Assembly: GCA_033297205.1 (NCBI GenBank)
Contig: MU859098.1
Span: 62,001 to 126,000 of the forward strand
Reading direction: 5' to 3'
From: Pseudoneurospora amorphoporcata
Taxonomy: Eukaryota; Ascomycota; Sordariomycetes; Sordariales; Sordariaceae
DNA length: 64,000 nucleotides
Positions 23,501 to 34,100 of this stretch are shown one piece after another. The notes under the pieces are model-generated. The model saw only the letters and a list, made by a program, of their open reading frames with translations. It searched no databases and was not told where the DNA came from. The position numbers and the translations under genes are program-made. How positions within the stretch are numbered: the first letter of the stretch is position 1; each line of letters starts with the position of its first letter.

Positions 23501-24940
23501 AATCATCCCGATACGCTAAGCAGCATGGGCAACCTGGCGTTGACGCTTTGGGACCAGGGCCGATGGGAGGAGGCCGAGAAGCTGTTTGTGCAGGTGATGG
23601 AGACTCGCAAGACGAAACTCGGGGCTGACCACCCAGATACGCTGACGAGCATAGCCAACCTGGCGTTGACGTTTTCAAACCAAGGCCGGTGGGAGGAGGC
23701 CGAGAAGCTGTTTGTACAGGTGATGGAGACTCGCAAGACGAAGCTCGGGGCCGATCATCCCGACACGCTGACGAGCATGGCCAACCTGGCGTCGACGTTT
23801 TGGAACCAAGGCCGGTGGGGGGAGGCCGAGAAGCTGGATGTGCAGGTGATAGAGACTCTTAAGGCGAAACTCGGGGCCGATCATCCCGACACGCTGATGA
23901 GCATAGCCAACCTGGCGTCGACGTATAGGAACCAAGGCCGGTGGGAGGAGGCCGAGAAGCTGGAGGTGCAGGTGATGGAGACGAGCAAGGCGAAACTCGG
24001 GGCCGATCATCCCTCGACGCTAACGAGCATAGCCAACCTGGCGTCGACGTATAGGAACCAAGGCCGGTGGGAGGAGGCCGAGAAGCTGTTTGTGCAGGTG
24101 ATGGAGACTCGCAAGGCGAAGCTCGGGGCCGATCATCCCGACACGCTGACGAATATGGCCAACCTGGCGTCGACGTTTTGGAACCAAGGCCGGTGGGAGG
24201 AGGCCGAGAAGCTGTTTGTGCAGGTGATAGAGACGAGCAAGGCGAAGCTCGGGGCCGATCATCCCTCGACGCTAACGAGCATAGCCAACCTGGCGTCGAC
24301 GTATAGGAACCAAGGCCGGTGGGAGGAGGCCGAGAAGCTAGATATGCAAGTAATAGAGACTCGCAAGGCGAAGCTCGGGGCCGATCATCCCGATACGCTG
24401 ACGAGCATGGCCAACCTGGCGTCGACGTTTTGGAACCAAGGCCGGTGGGAGGAGGCCGAGAAGCTGTTTGTGCAAGTGATGGAGACGAGCAAGGCGAAGC
24501 TCGGGGCCGATCATCCCGACACGCTGACGAGCATGGCCAACCTGGCATCGACGTTTTGGAACCAAGGCCGGTGGGAGGAGGCCGAGAAGCTGGAGGTGCA
24601 AGTAATGGAGACGAGCAAGGCGAAGCTCGGGGCCGATCATCCCGACACGCTAACGAGCATGGCCAACCTGGCATCGACGTTTTGGAACCAAGGCCGGTGG
24701 GAGGAGGCCGAGAAGCTGGAGGTGCAAGTGATGGAGACGAGCAAGGCGAAGCTCGGGGCCGACCACCCAGACACGCTGAACAGCATGGCCAACCTTGCTT
24801 TTACGTGGAATAGTCAAGGTCGACATGAAGATGCCCTAGCATTGATGCAAGCCTGTGTTGAGGTTCGGCAGCGAGTCCTTGGGCCTGAGCATCCTGACAC
24901 GCTGTCGTCCTTGGCTACTGTGTCAGAATGGAGTAGCTAG
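20553..24940 (+). CDS. NLR-type STAND protein: alpha/beta hydrolase, NB-ARC, TPR array
   Basis: Exons 20553..20876, 20925..20984, 21037..21366, 21416..24940 (all phase 0; donors GTAAGC, GTAGGT, GTAAGT), 1,412 residues. Residues 7-230 form a SesB-like alpha/beta hydrolase: FVLGLGSNPDTTW, RIFYYNYDSYW, the nucleophile elbow VAYSYGGLVVKQ (Ser about 120) and ILFLGTPHHGSSL. NB-ARC follows: Walker A VGLGGVGKSQ (Lys about 345), Walker B KWVIVLDSADD, LLVTTRDKDLA, VPLAISQAAAYI and an MHD-like EMHGLVQ. From residue about 746 come 15 TPR units of 42 residues and a partial one. In such fungal proteins the repeats sense a ligand, NB-ARC oligomerises and the N-terminal domain acts as effector, often in incompatibility or cell death; that role is inferred. 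The elbow has Ala where GxSxG has Gly. The ATG at 20553 is the first in the hydrolase frame, but sequence upstream suggests a longer, possibly frameshifted N-terminus. Confidence 0.82.
22937..24940 (+). repeat. Tandem 126-bp TPR-coding repeats (15 full units plus a partial)
   Basis: Units start at 22937 and every 126 bp to 24827. Unit 1 is degenerate; units 2-15 are nearly identical in DNA (GCCGAGAAGCTG..., AAGGCGAAGCTCGGGGCCGA). The consensus contains KAKLGADHPDTL and ANLASTFWNQGRW. Variation is concentrated at a few codons: F/E/D after EAEKL, M/I after VQV, R/S/L after ET, D/S after HP, and FW/YR near the end. Such homogenised arrays in fungal NLRs are known to shuffle by unequal exchange. 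Copy number may be collapsed or expanded in assemblies. Confidence 0.92.
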
Positions 24941-25145
24941 GCTCATCTTAATTCTTCTTGCTACCTTACATAGTGCAATTCGAAGGCTTCTATTTGGTTA
25001 CATGTAAAACTACCGTAAAAGTGTCTACTGGGGGACCGCTATAACGAAGGTACCCGAACATTTAGGGTGATCACTCAAAGCACCTGGCCAGGATAGTGAC
25101 TTGGTTTATGAATGATGGAAGGCAAGAAGCGAAGTAGCTAACACA

Positions 25146-25560
25146 TTACGGCCCTTCCGGGCCTTCTCCTTTCCTCCTCTTCGGCTCACTGAATAAGGTA
25201 CCTGGAGTGACCGCCTGCTGCCCGGCATTGCTCGACTGGCTGCCCCGCTCGTTAGGCAGAGAAGCGCAACTGGCATCTAACTGTATCAAGTTCCCTAAAT
25301 CCTGGGAAAGCTCGGTCGCCTCGGAAAGCGGTGGGACATCAAAGTTCAACTCCGACGGCAACTGATTGATGGCAGAACAGATGTTCTCGAAGTACTTGGG
25401 CATCCATGTGTCGTAGACGTTCTTGGTGAATCGGTACGCTGTCCACTTCGTCGCGACTTCGTACTCGTGAACAAAGGCGTCATCTCCAGAAGAGACAGAA
25501 GGAGATGTTTGATCGTGGGATGGCGGATTTGGCCAAGGAAATGGGGGATAGCGACCCGCT
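25146..25560 (-). CDS. Orphan coding segment beside the retroelement remnant
   Basis: A minus-strand frame, open from about 25590 to a stop at 25146, reads ...SSGDDAFVHEYEVATKW... then WMPKYFENICSAI and ends in a basic KRRKGEGPEGP tail. It lacks a clear ATG at its upstream end (an ATG at about 25403 gives 85 residues). It lies directly downstream of the chromodomain fragment in the same orientation. It could be the C-terminal extension of the retroelement polyprotein in another frame, or the 3' part of a host gene truncated by the insertion. Not recognised. Confidence 0.35.
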
Positions 25561-25580
25561 CGTTCCCGAGGGTGGCCCGG

Positions 25581-26276
25581 TTAATGCTGAGCTCGGCGTT
25601 GCTTTGCCCGAGGCTGGTTTTGACGAGTGGGCGCAGGAGCAGGGACTTGATCTCCCTGAGATTCTGTCGCCTGAGGTGGCTGGGGTCGGTCAGGAAACCG
25701 CCGGTGAAAGCTCTCGATCTCGTTCTTCAGGTTGACGAGGTTCTTTGGTGGTTCCCAGGTGTTGCTTTCGTGGCCGTATCCTTGCCACTTGATTAGGTAC
25801 TTGATTTCACCATCTATTATTTGAGAGTCTAGAATGGCTTCTGTCAAATACTCGTCCCCGTCGTTCCATATCTCTGTGCGATTGTCGATTTTCGCGTGCT
25901 TTAGTACTGGTTCATGTTCTAGTAGTAAGACGTGGAAGGTGGGCCATTGTCGCATACCCTTGGGGAGTTCGAATTAGTAGTTGCTGGTGCTGACTTTCTC
26001 GAGTACCTTGAATAGGCCCAGCTTTTTGTAATCGAGCTTGTCGCTGGATCGCTTGGTTTTGATATTACGACGGAGAAGGTAAACTTTGTCTCCCCTCCTG
26101 AAAATCGGCGCTGACGACCTCGTGCGGCCGTAATATCGTTTCATCCTTTCTCGGACAACCGTTAATTCATCCTTTACTGTTTGATGCATTTCGGTAAATC
26201 TTTCAGCCCTGATGTGGGCTCTGGGCACGACTAGTGGCTTATCTGGGATCGGTGGTTGAGGGGGTTTTGTGTGCAA
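25581..26276 (-). mobile_element. Ty3/gypsy chromovirus remnant: integrase C-terminus and chromodomain
   Basis: The first part (26276-25974) has RERMKRYYGRTR, GDKVYLLRRNIKTK and KLDYKKLGLFKVLEKV, typical of the region after the integrase core. A TAA follows NY at 25974-25976 where related elements continue, as expected from CAA to TAA by RIP. The frame then resumes with ELPKGMRQWPTFHVLLLE and a chromodomain (YLTEAILDSQ, YLIKWQGYGHESNTWEP) and ends at 25581. No reverse transcriptase, protease, gag or LTR pair is present, so it is a 5'-truncated, dead fragment. Confidence 0.82.
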
Positions 26277-26718
26277 GACACTCGAGGGAATAAAGATTGT
26301 TGGAGGTTTTAGTATATATATACCTTACCTATAACGCGGTTGAGCTATCATGGTCAAGGCCAAACATGCTTTCCCAGAACGAGGAAGGCATAGCAAATAG
26401 TTATTGGTGCGCCATCGCCATCATGAAATTTGTCTTTCAGTTTCACATGGTGCAAACAAAACAAAAACTATGATAACCAGGCTTTGGGCAACATCTACAC
26501 CCACTAAATAACACACTGTTTAACATCAATCCGATGACATACTGACCCAAACTCGAACCACAGACTGACCAATTGCCCCTGTATAACATTGCAACAATAA
26601 CAACAAAAGAAGAGCATAGCGGAACACAATCCCAGTATGTGAAATCAACAAGGTGACAAAACGATTGCGGAAAAAAAAAAGCAAAAGCAGGCAAAAAAGC
26701 AAAAAGAGAACAGAACAA
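26277..26718 (-). repeat. 5S-associated repeat, copy 2
   Basis: About 440 bp homologous to 16320-16710, joined on one side to the intact 5S gene at 26719-26837 and on the other to the truncated chromovirus fragment. It is slightly longer than copy 1, with several small insertions. No coding capacity. Confidence 0.65.
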
Positions 26719-26837
26719 ACATACAACACCAGGGATTCGCTGGTCGTCACCGACCCAACTACTAGTCTGGCCCTCACCGGCTTATCTATGGGAGAGCGGA
26801 CGGGATCCCGAGTTTTCCAGTGGGTATGGTCGTATGT
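26719..26837 (-). rRNA. 5S ribosomal RNA
   Basis: 119 nt starting ACATACGACCATACCCACTG and ending TGTTGTATGT on the minus strand. It carries the internal control region, including GGGCCAGACTAGTAGTTGGG. It differs from the copy at 48901 at about one position (a C for T in the GTGAGG loop). Pol III T-run terminators follow within 50 nt. Dispersed single 5S genes are typical of filamentous ascomycetes. Confidence 0.88.
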
Positions 26838-29800
26838 GCTTGTTGGTGCACGATCAGCTACCTATGTTATCGAATGCAATCTGATAGTGATGGGCAAGGG
26901 CAAACAAAGCCGTTTGAAGAAGTAAAGTGACGTGCTTCCAAATTCACGGGCTTTGAATATCTCGCGCTCACTAAGGAATCTCCAACCAGATTGATTGATG
27001 GTGGCGGGTGTCCACCAGTATTTGGCGGTTTTACATCCACTGTGACAAGAAGCTACCTAATCTTGATTGTGATTGATTTCCATCGTTGCCGCAGTTGATG
27101 GCCGGGGCGGCGCAGAAGCTAACATCATGGGGTGTGTAAGATGTGAGAGCATAAATGCATGTAAATAAAGACTGATTCCGCCACGTAGGTAGACGAATGG
27201 GCGAAATGGACCCTGCCTTTAAATAAGCAAAGGACATAAAACAATTGGATCAAGAACTAATAGGCGATGATCCGGAGGCGCCGGTACAAAGGTCGAGAGC
27301 GACCGCCGCGACGTTTCCTCTTTCACATGCCACGATAATGCCCAAGCCCACTACCTATCCAGGACCATGGCTTTTTCAATCGCCGTCATTGTCCATTACA
27401 AAACGACCGCGCATCCTCCAGTGTTTATCCCATAGGGCTGAACTAACCACACTCTCACCGTGATTCTGCCGCTCATCCCGCGCGCGCGCGTGTTGAACAG
27501 TCAATCAACAGCATGTGATAGGTAGTCCCGGGAGGACGGTAAGGCGGTAGTACTAGTTGGTAGGGCTGGGCCAGAAGAGAGAAAATCGTACGATTTTGAT
27601 GTCAAACTGAGAGGCGCAAAGTGGGTCACCACGAACTTAAAATCTGGGGAACCAGGCAGGGGAGGGACGACATCAAACAGTTGGCCTCTGTGTGGGAAGA
27701 TGGGGAATTTGACTTCTGGGGACGTTTATCACTTTCAGTTCTTGGTGGATGATTTTTTCTTGAGCATTGTCTGTGAGGAAGAGCGACGAGCAGCCGCGGG
27801 CTTACCAAGGCCAAAGCAAGTCGTAAGAAGAAACCCTCGTGACCCCGAAGTGAGTACGAAGGACGCGAAAGATACAAAGTATGCAAGGGATGACGGGGCG
27901 GCCCGACATGGGGTCTTCCATCCACAGTGTATTGGACCTTTTTCTGGGTGCACGAGTCTCAAAAAAGCCGCCGGTGTGCATATCGCACAGATATGTTTTA
28001 TCTCCTTTGGATCTGCCCGGGTCGTTGAGGGGATTTGGCGAGTACCGAAGCAGATCAAAACACGGCTCGTCTCCTCGGATTCCGCGGGCTTAAACGATAT
28101 CCCCGAATCAGGAAACTGTCTGCGATACTGCACAGTCGACGAGTCTGAAGGCCCCTGGCGCATGGCATTTGTGGCATTGCGTACCGATGACCGATCAGAA
28201 AGAAAGCTGTAAATCGATTAAAAGCCGCCCCCTTTTGCGGAGGAGGTGCTGTGCACATGGCTGTGGGGGTCCAATACATCAAGTCCTCATTTTGGCGAGT
28301 CAGACCCGTTTCGATATCAAGGAAAAATGGACTGACCTCTTTGCCGTCAACAAAAGAAACCAATATGCGCTCGGGCCAAAGGGTTGATTTCAAGGCAGCA
28401 AAACTAAGGGTGCCGTTCCCGCGGGCGCGCGGACAACATGTTGGGGATCTGCGGGGCCCAGCGCCAGCACTAACATTTTCGTTTGCTGCTGTGCCGATCC
28501 CCTCCAGCGGACATCCTTGGCCGGCTCAACCCCTCCGTGGATGATGCTTTGCTTGTTTTCAGGGCATGGTTTTTCACGCGCGGAGGTTCAGCCAATGTCA
28601 ATGTCGGGGGGTTTCCGTACGAGGTTTTGCGAACCCAACAAATCTGGGGGTACGTACCGAAGATCTCATTGTAATTTTCATACATGCCGTTACGGTGTGA
28701 CCCACCGACGCCACTTCCAGGTTGGGGTTGGTGCACCCTGACGGCCCGGAATTCACACCTTTCTAGTGCCATCGGTGCTTTGATGCAGCGATGCCTCGGC
28801 GCTGCGAGATGTAAGTCTTCGTGACTTTCGGTGCCTTTTCATCATCGGACATTAATTCGGTGCGCCGTATCTAAGAGATTCGGTCAGCCTCATGGTGATG
28901 ACGAGCTTATCGTTCAGTCAGCCGCCAATGTTCGTTTTGGAAGGCTGCCATCGGCGATGTTGTCCTTGTGTTGGCATCTTCAAGCAATGGTCTTGCCATT
29001 TTCCCCACGTTCCACCGGGGTATTGGACGGAGGTTACATGCGTCCATGTCGCACCAGACGTCAGCTCTCAAGCCGAGCTTTCTCTCGGATGTCGGAACCC
29101 CGAGGACAAGCTAGAGATGACTTGGGAAGTCAACATCCACTGTCCCCATGATTCGGTTGTTGTTGCTGAATCCGCGGTTGGGTTGAGACTTGAGAAAGAG
29201 ACATGTTAGCTGGACGTTGGATTGCAAGTCTGAGATATCTTCAACGTAATGGTTGTGATGGAGACATCATCCGAGGTGCAAGACAAGAAACAGTGGGACA
29301 TTATGCTAATATGATCAAAGGTAGAAAGTAGAAGAATCATGTAAAAAAAGAGACCTGCCACACATGTCATGGTTGCCCTATATCATGTCCGTATGCGGCG
29401 TGGAAATGACTGGATCCGGACTTGGGCCGTGCCTCATGAGACAAGAAGAAGGTTGATACGTAACAGCGGCGGATTCCTGGGGCAGTTCAAGCAACAACAT
29501 AAAGGTATCGTTGGTCCAAAGGAAAGAAGACATCGAGAAGAATCAATTGTCATGAGAACTTGTGGACACAACAAATTGCTGTAATGGCAAGAGTGTGGTT
29601 GGGCAGTCGCATCGGTTCCTGGCATTATGATTGGAGCAATGGACCTTCCCCAACGATCCCGTCTCAATGAGAATGGTCTTCTGTGATTGGGTGATGGCTG
29701 GCAGCTATCAACATGGGACCCCACAAATGGCATCTTGGCTAAATCCACCCCTCCCTTGTTGCCCTTTTTGGTGACAGGGCTTGGCCCTGACCCCTGGCTT

Positions 29801-31196
29801 CTCCAATTGACGAACCCCAAAGGTTCCCAGGGCGAATCCCACCTTAATGCCTTCCACCGCCTTCGATACCTCTAGGCGGGAGCGGATGGCAAGATTGACC
29901 TCGATAGTGATACCGTTTGGCGGGGTTGAGATGTCACAACGGAACATGGGAGAAGCATCAAAGGGACAAGAAAGATGAAGTATGAACTGGCAGCTCAAGT
30001 GCACTTTTTCAACATGGCGTCGCTTTCAGGTATTTATGCATTCTGGAAAGAGACGGGCTGAACTTGTCCGAGATCATCTTTGCGCGAAGGGGGGGGGGGG
30101 CCGTTTTATTTGTTTTGGAGTTGAGGCCGAGCGAGCGGGAAGTACCTGTACCCGACTGCCCCACTTGTGGCTTCGATTTCCCATCAAACCTGCAAAGGTT
30201 GTGTCTCAATGTGGCCCAATTTCGAAAGTTCGGATGCAATACCCCGGCATTACGACGAATCTTTCACGGCGTCCGCTCGCTTTTGCCCCTTCACCTCCGA
30301 GTATCTTTTTAAGGTTCCTGTGCCCTACTTCCAGGTTGCTGCCCTCCCGTCCTCGTTCCTTCACTGCTCCTTCTGGTCTTGTGGTCCTGGTCTTGCCGTC
30401 CTCGCTCATTATTGCTTCAGGAATCTCGTCGTCCCTCCGCGTCGTCTTCCTCCTTCCACCAAGACCTTTTTACCCAAGGCAATCGCGTGCGGCAATCCTC
30501 CCTCCTCCATCTTACCTAGCTCAAGATCTTTTCTTGCTGCACCTCAGCTAGACTTAAGGTACTCCTTGCTCACTCGAAAAACAGAGCTTGCGCAAAGTCG
30601 GCTTCCATTGTTTATTGTTGACGTCGACATTGATCGAGCAATCGCACGACACGCACTTTCCCCCCTACATCCCTGCAGAGATACCCCGTGCGACTTGTTT
30701 CGTAATTTTCCAACCACTTTCCACTTCTCCACGACAACTTTGACTTGGTGAGTTTGCATGCCCTCCACTCCCCGCCATTCACTGCACCTGCAAGCGGCGC
30801 CCACTGCAGCAAGTTCCCCTCCTGCTCGTGCCTGGACTCGTCACAACTCGAACTCGCTCTACCCCAGTCCCAAACCCAAAACAACCAAAAGTTGGTGCGA
30901 CCACCGCACGCACCACCCTCCATTAACTTTAATCACCACCAGCTTCCCTCCCACAACACCAGACCATTGCTTCTTCGAGGAGCTGGAAACTGACAGCAGC
31001 ACACTTTTCCCAGGCAATTTGCTAGCTGAGCTGAGCTGAAGAACCGAGACACTCCACTGACCGATACTTGAATTCGGCTGTTTTGGGAAATTTACGGCGA
31101 CCGAGTGGTAAAATCGAGAGCGGCTTCCTCCCACCGCATTCGATCCACATCGACGACTCCTTCGGCTCGACGAAACAACACATATTTACAGGCAAA
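26838..31196. other. Long non-coding stretch and acetyl-CoA carboxylase promoter
   Basis: About 4.4 kb with no gene I can support. Frames up to about 190 codons overlap on both strands without domains. Local features: a CG-dinucleotide run (27478-27491), a G12 tract (30089-30100), and pyrimidine-rich blocks from 30300 to 30990, expected of a strong promoter and 5' UTR. A GTGAGT at 30748 could be the donor of a 5' UTR intron. A lineage-specific non-coding RNA is possible. Confidence 0.4.
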
Positions 31197-34100
31197 ATGG
31201 CGGACACGACCAGCAGCGACGCCGTCGTCAAGGCTTCGTACGCCGCGAAGCACAACTTGGCTCCCCATTTTATTGGCGGCAACAGGCTCGAAAATGCCCC
31301 CCCCTCCAAGGTCAAGGACTTTGTGGCTTCTCACGACGGCCACACGGTCATTACCAACGTACGTTTCTTCGCTCTTCCTGCAGTCCAACACGCAATATGC
31401 TGACGTCTATCTGTTCTCCAGGTCCTTATCGCCAACAACGGTATTGCTGCCGTCAAGGAGATCCGCTCAGTAAGGAAATGGGCCTACGAAACATTCGGCG
31501 ACGAGCGCGCCATCAAGTTCACCGTTATGGCCACCCCCGAAGATTTGCAGGCCAATGCCGATTACATCAGGATGGCCGATCACTACGTCGAAGTCCCCGG
31601 CGGCACTAATAACCACAACTACGCCAACGTCGAGCTTATCGTTGATATTGCCGAGCGCATGGATGTCCACGCCGTGTGGGCTGGTTGGTGAGTAGAGAAG
31701 AGTCGTGCTTCTGGCGTTGATGGGGTGGTACTGACTGTGCGAATAGGGGTCACGCCTCCGAAAATCCCAAGCTCCCTGAGTCTCTTGCGGCTTCGCCCAA
31801 GAAGATTGTCTTCATCGGTCCCCCGGGTTCTGCCATGCGCTCTCTCGGTGACAAGATTTCTTCGACAATTGTCGCCCAGCACGCCGACGTTCCTTGTATC
31901 CCTTGGTCTGGTACCGGTGTTAACGAGGTCACGGTCGACGACAACGGCATTGTTACGGTTCCCGATGACGTTTACCTGAAGGGCTGTGTCAGCTCGTGGC
32001 AGGAGGGTCTCGAGAAGGCCAAGGAGATTGGTTTCCCAGTAATGATCAAGGCTTCCGAGGGTGGTGGTGGCAAGGGTATCCGCAAGGTCCTCAGCGAGGA
32101 CAACTTCGAGTCGTTTTACAATGCTGCCGCCAGCGAAATTCCCGGCTCGCCCATCTTTATCATGAAGCTCGCCGACAGCGCCAGGCATTTGGAGGTCCAG
32201 CTTCTTGCTGATCAGTATGGCAACAACATCTCTCTCTTCGGCAGAGATTGCTCTGTTCAGCGCAGACATCAGAAAATTATCGAAGAGGCCCCCGTCACCA
32301 TCGCGAAGCCCGCTACCTTCAAGGCCATGGAGGATGCTGCTGTCCGTCTTGGTCGTCTCGTCGGTTACGTCTCGGCTGGTACCGTCGAGTACCTCTACTC
32401 TCACGCCGATGACAAGTTCTACTTCCTCGAGTTGAACCCCCGTCTGCAGGTCGAGCATCCTACCACTGAAATGGTCAGTGGTGTCAACCTTCCGGCTGCT
32501 CAGCTCCAGGTTGCCATGGGTATTCCCCTCCACCGCATCCGCGACATCAGACTTCTCTACGGAGTCGACCCCAAGACTGCCACCGAGATCGACTTTGAGT
32601 TCAAGAACCCCGAGTCCGAGAAGACGCAGCGCAGGCCTACCCCCAAGGGCCATACCACTGCCTGCCGTATCACCTCTGAGGATCCCGGTGAGGGCTTCAA
32701 GCCATCCAACGGTGTGTTGCACGATCTTAACTTCCGTTCGAGCTCCAACGTCTGGGGTTACTTCTCCGTCGGTTCTGCCGGTGGTATCCACAGTTTCTCC
32801 GACTCCCAGTTCGGTCACATTTTCGCTTATGGCGAGAACCGTGCCGCTTCGCGCAAGCACATGGTCGTCGCCCTCAAGGAATTGAGCATTCGCGGTGACT
32901 TCCGTACCACCGTCGAGTACCTCATCAAGCTTTTGGAGACGGAGGCTTTCGAGGACAACACCATCACTACCGGCTGGCTCGATGAGCTCATCTCCAACAA
33001 GCTCACTGCTGAGCGTCCCGACCCCATCCTGGCCGTCGTTTGCGGTGCCGTCACCAAGGGTCACATTGCGAGCGAAGCCTGCATGGCCGAGTACCGCGCC
33101 GGTCTCGAGAAGGGTCAGGTCCCCTCCAAGGACATTCTCAGGACCGTCTTCCCCGTTGACTTTATTTACGAGGGTTACCGCTACAAGTTCACCGTCACCA
33201 GGTCGAGCGCTGATAGCTACCATCTCTTCATCAATGGCTCCAAGTGCACCGTCGGCGTCCGCGCTCTGAGCGATGGTGGACTCCTCATCCTTCTCAGCGG
33301 TCGCAGTCACAACGTCTACTGGAAGGAAGAGGTTGCTGCTACCCGCATGTCGGTCGATAGCAAGACCTGTCTGCTCGAGCAGGAGAACGATCCCACCCAG
33401 TTGCGCACCCCCTCTCCCGGTAAGCTCGTCAAGTACACCGTGGAGAACGGCGAGCACGTCAGCGCCGGCCAGACCTTCGCCGAGGTTGAGGTGATGAAGA
33501 TGTACATGCCTCTCATTGCCCAGGAGGATGGTATCGTCCAGCTCATCAAGCAGCCCGGCGCTACTCTCGAGGCCGGTGATATCCTTGGTATCCTTGCTCT
33601 CGATGATCCTAGCCGTGTCAAGCAGGCTCAGCCTTTCCTCGGCCAGCTTCCCGAGTTCGGTGCCCCTGTTATCGTGGGCAACAAGCCCGCTCAGAAGTTC
33701 CGTCTTCTCTATGACACTCTTCAGAACATCCTCATGGGCTTCGATAACCAGATCATCATGCAACAGACACTGAAGGACCTGGTCCAGGTTCTTCGTGACC
33801 CCAAGCTCCCCTACAGCGAGTTCACCGCTCAGTTCTCAGCCCTTCATGCTCGCATGCCCCAAAAGCTCGATGCCCAGCTCACTCAGGTCCTTGACAAGGC
33901 TGCTTCGCGTTCCGCCGAATTCCCTGCCCGCAATCTCGGCAAGGTCTTCCAGAAGTTCCTGGACGAGAACCTCGTCTCCAAGTCTGACGCCGAGTTGCTG
34001 AAGTCCACTCTGGCGCCTCTCACCACTGTCATCGACCAGTACTCTGAGGGCCAGAAGGTCCATGAGCTCAACGTCATCCGTGATCTCCTTACTTCTTACG

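Noticed and set aside
22860..24674. Long frames on both strands in the TPR array (for example 271 and 272 codons on minus, 164 on plus frame 2)
   Set aside because: A stop-free 126-bp unit repeated 15 times gives long open frames in several phases. Their products are simple repeats of SRPPPTGLGSKTSTPGW type.
25505..25735. Plus-strand acidic 76-codon frame
   Set aside because: It is antisense to the chromodomain tail and downstream frame and has no independent support.
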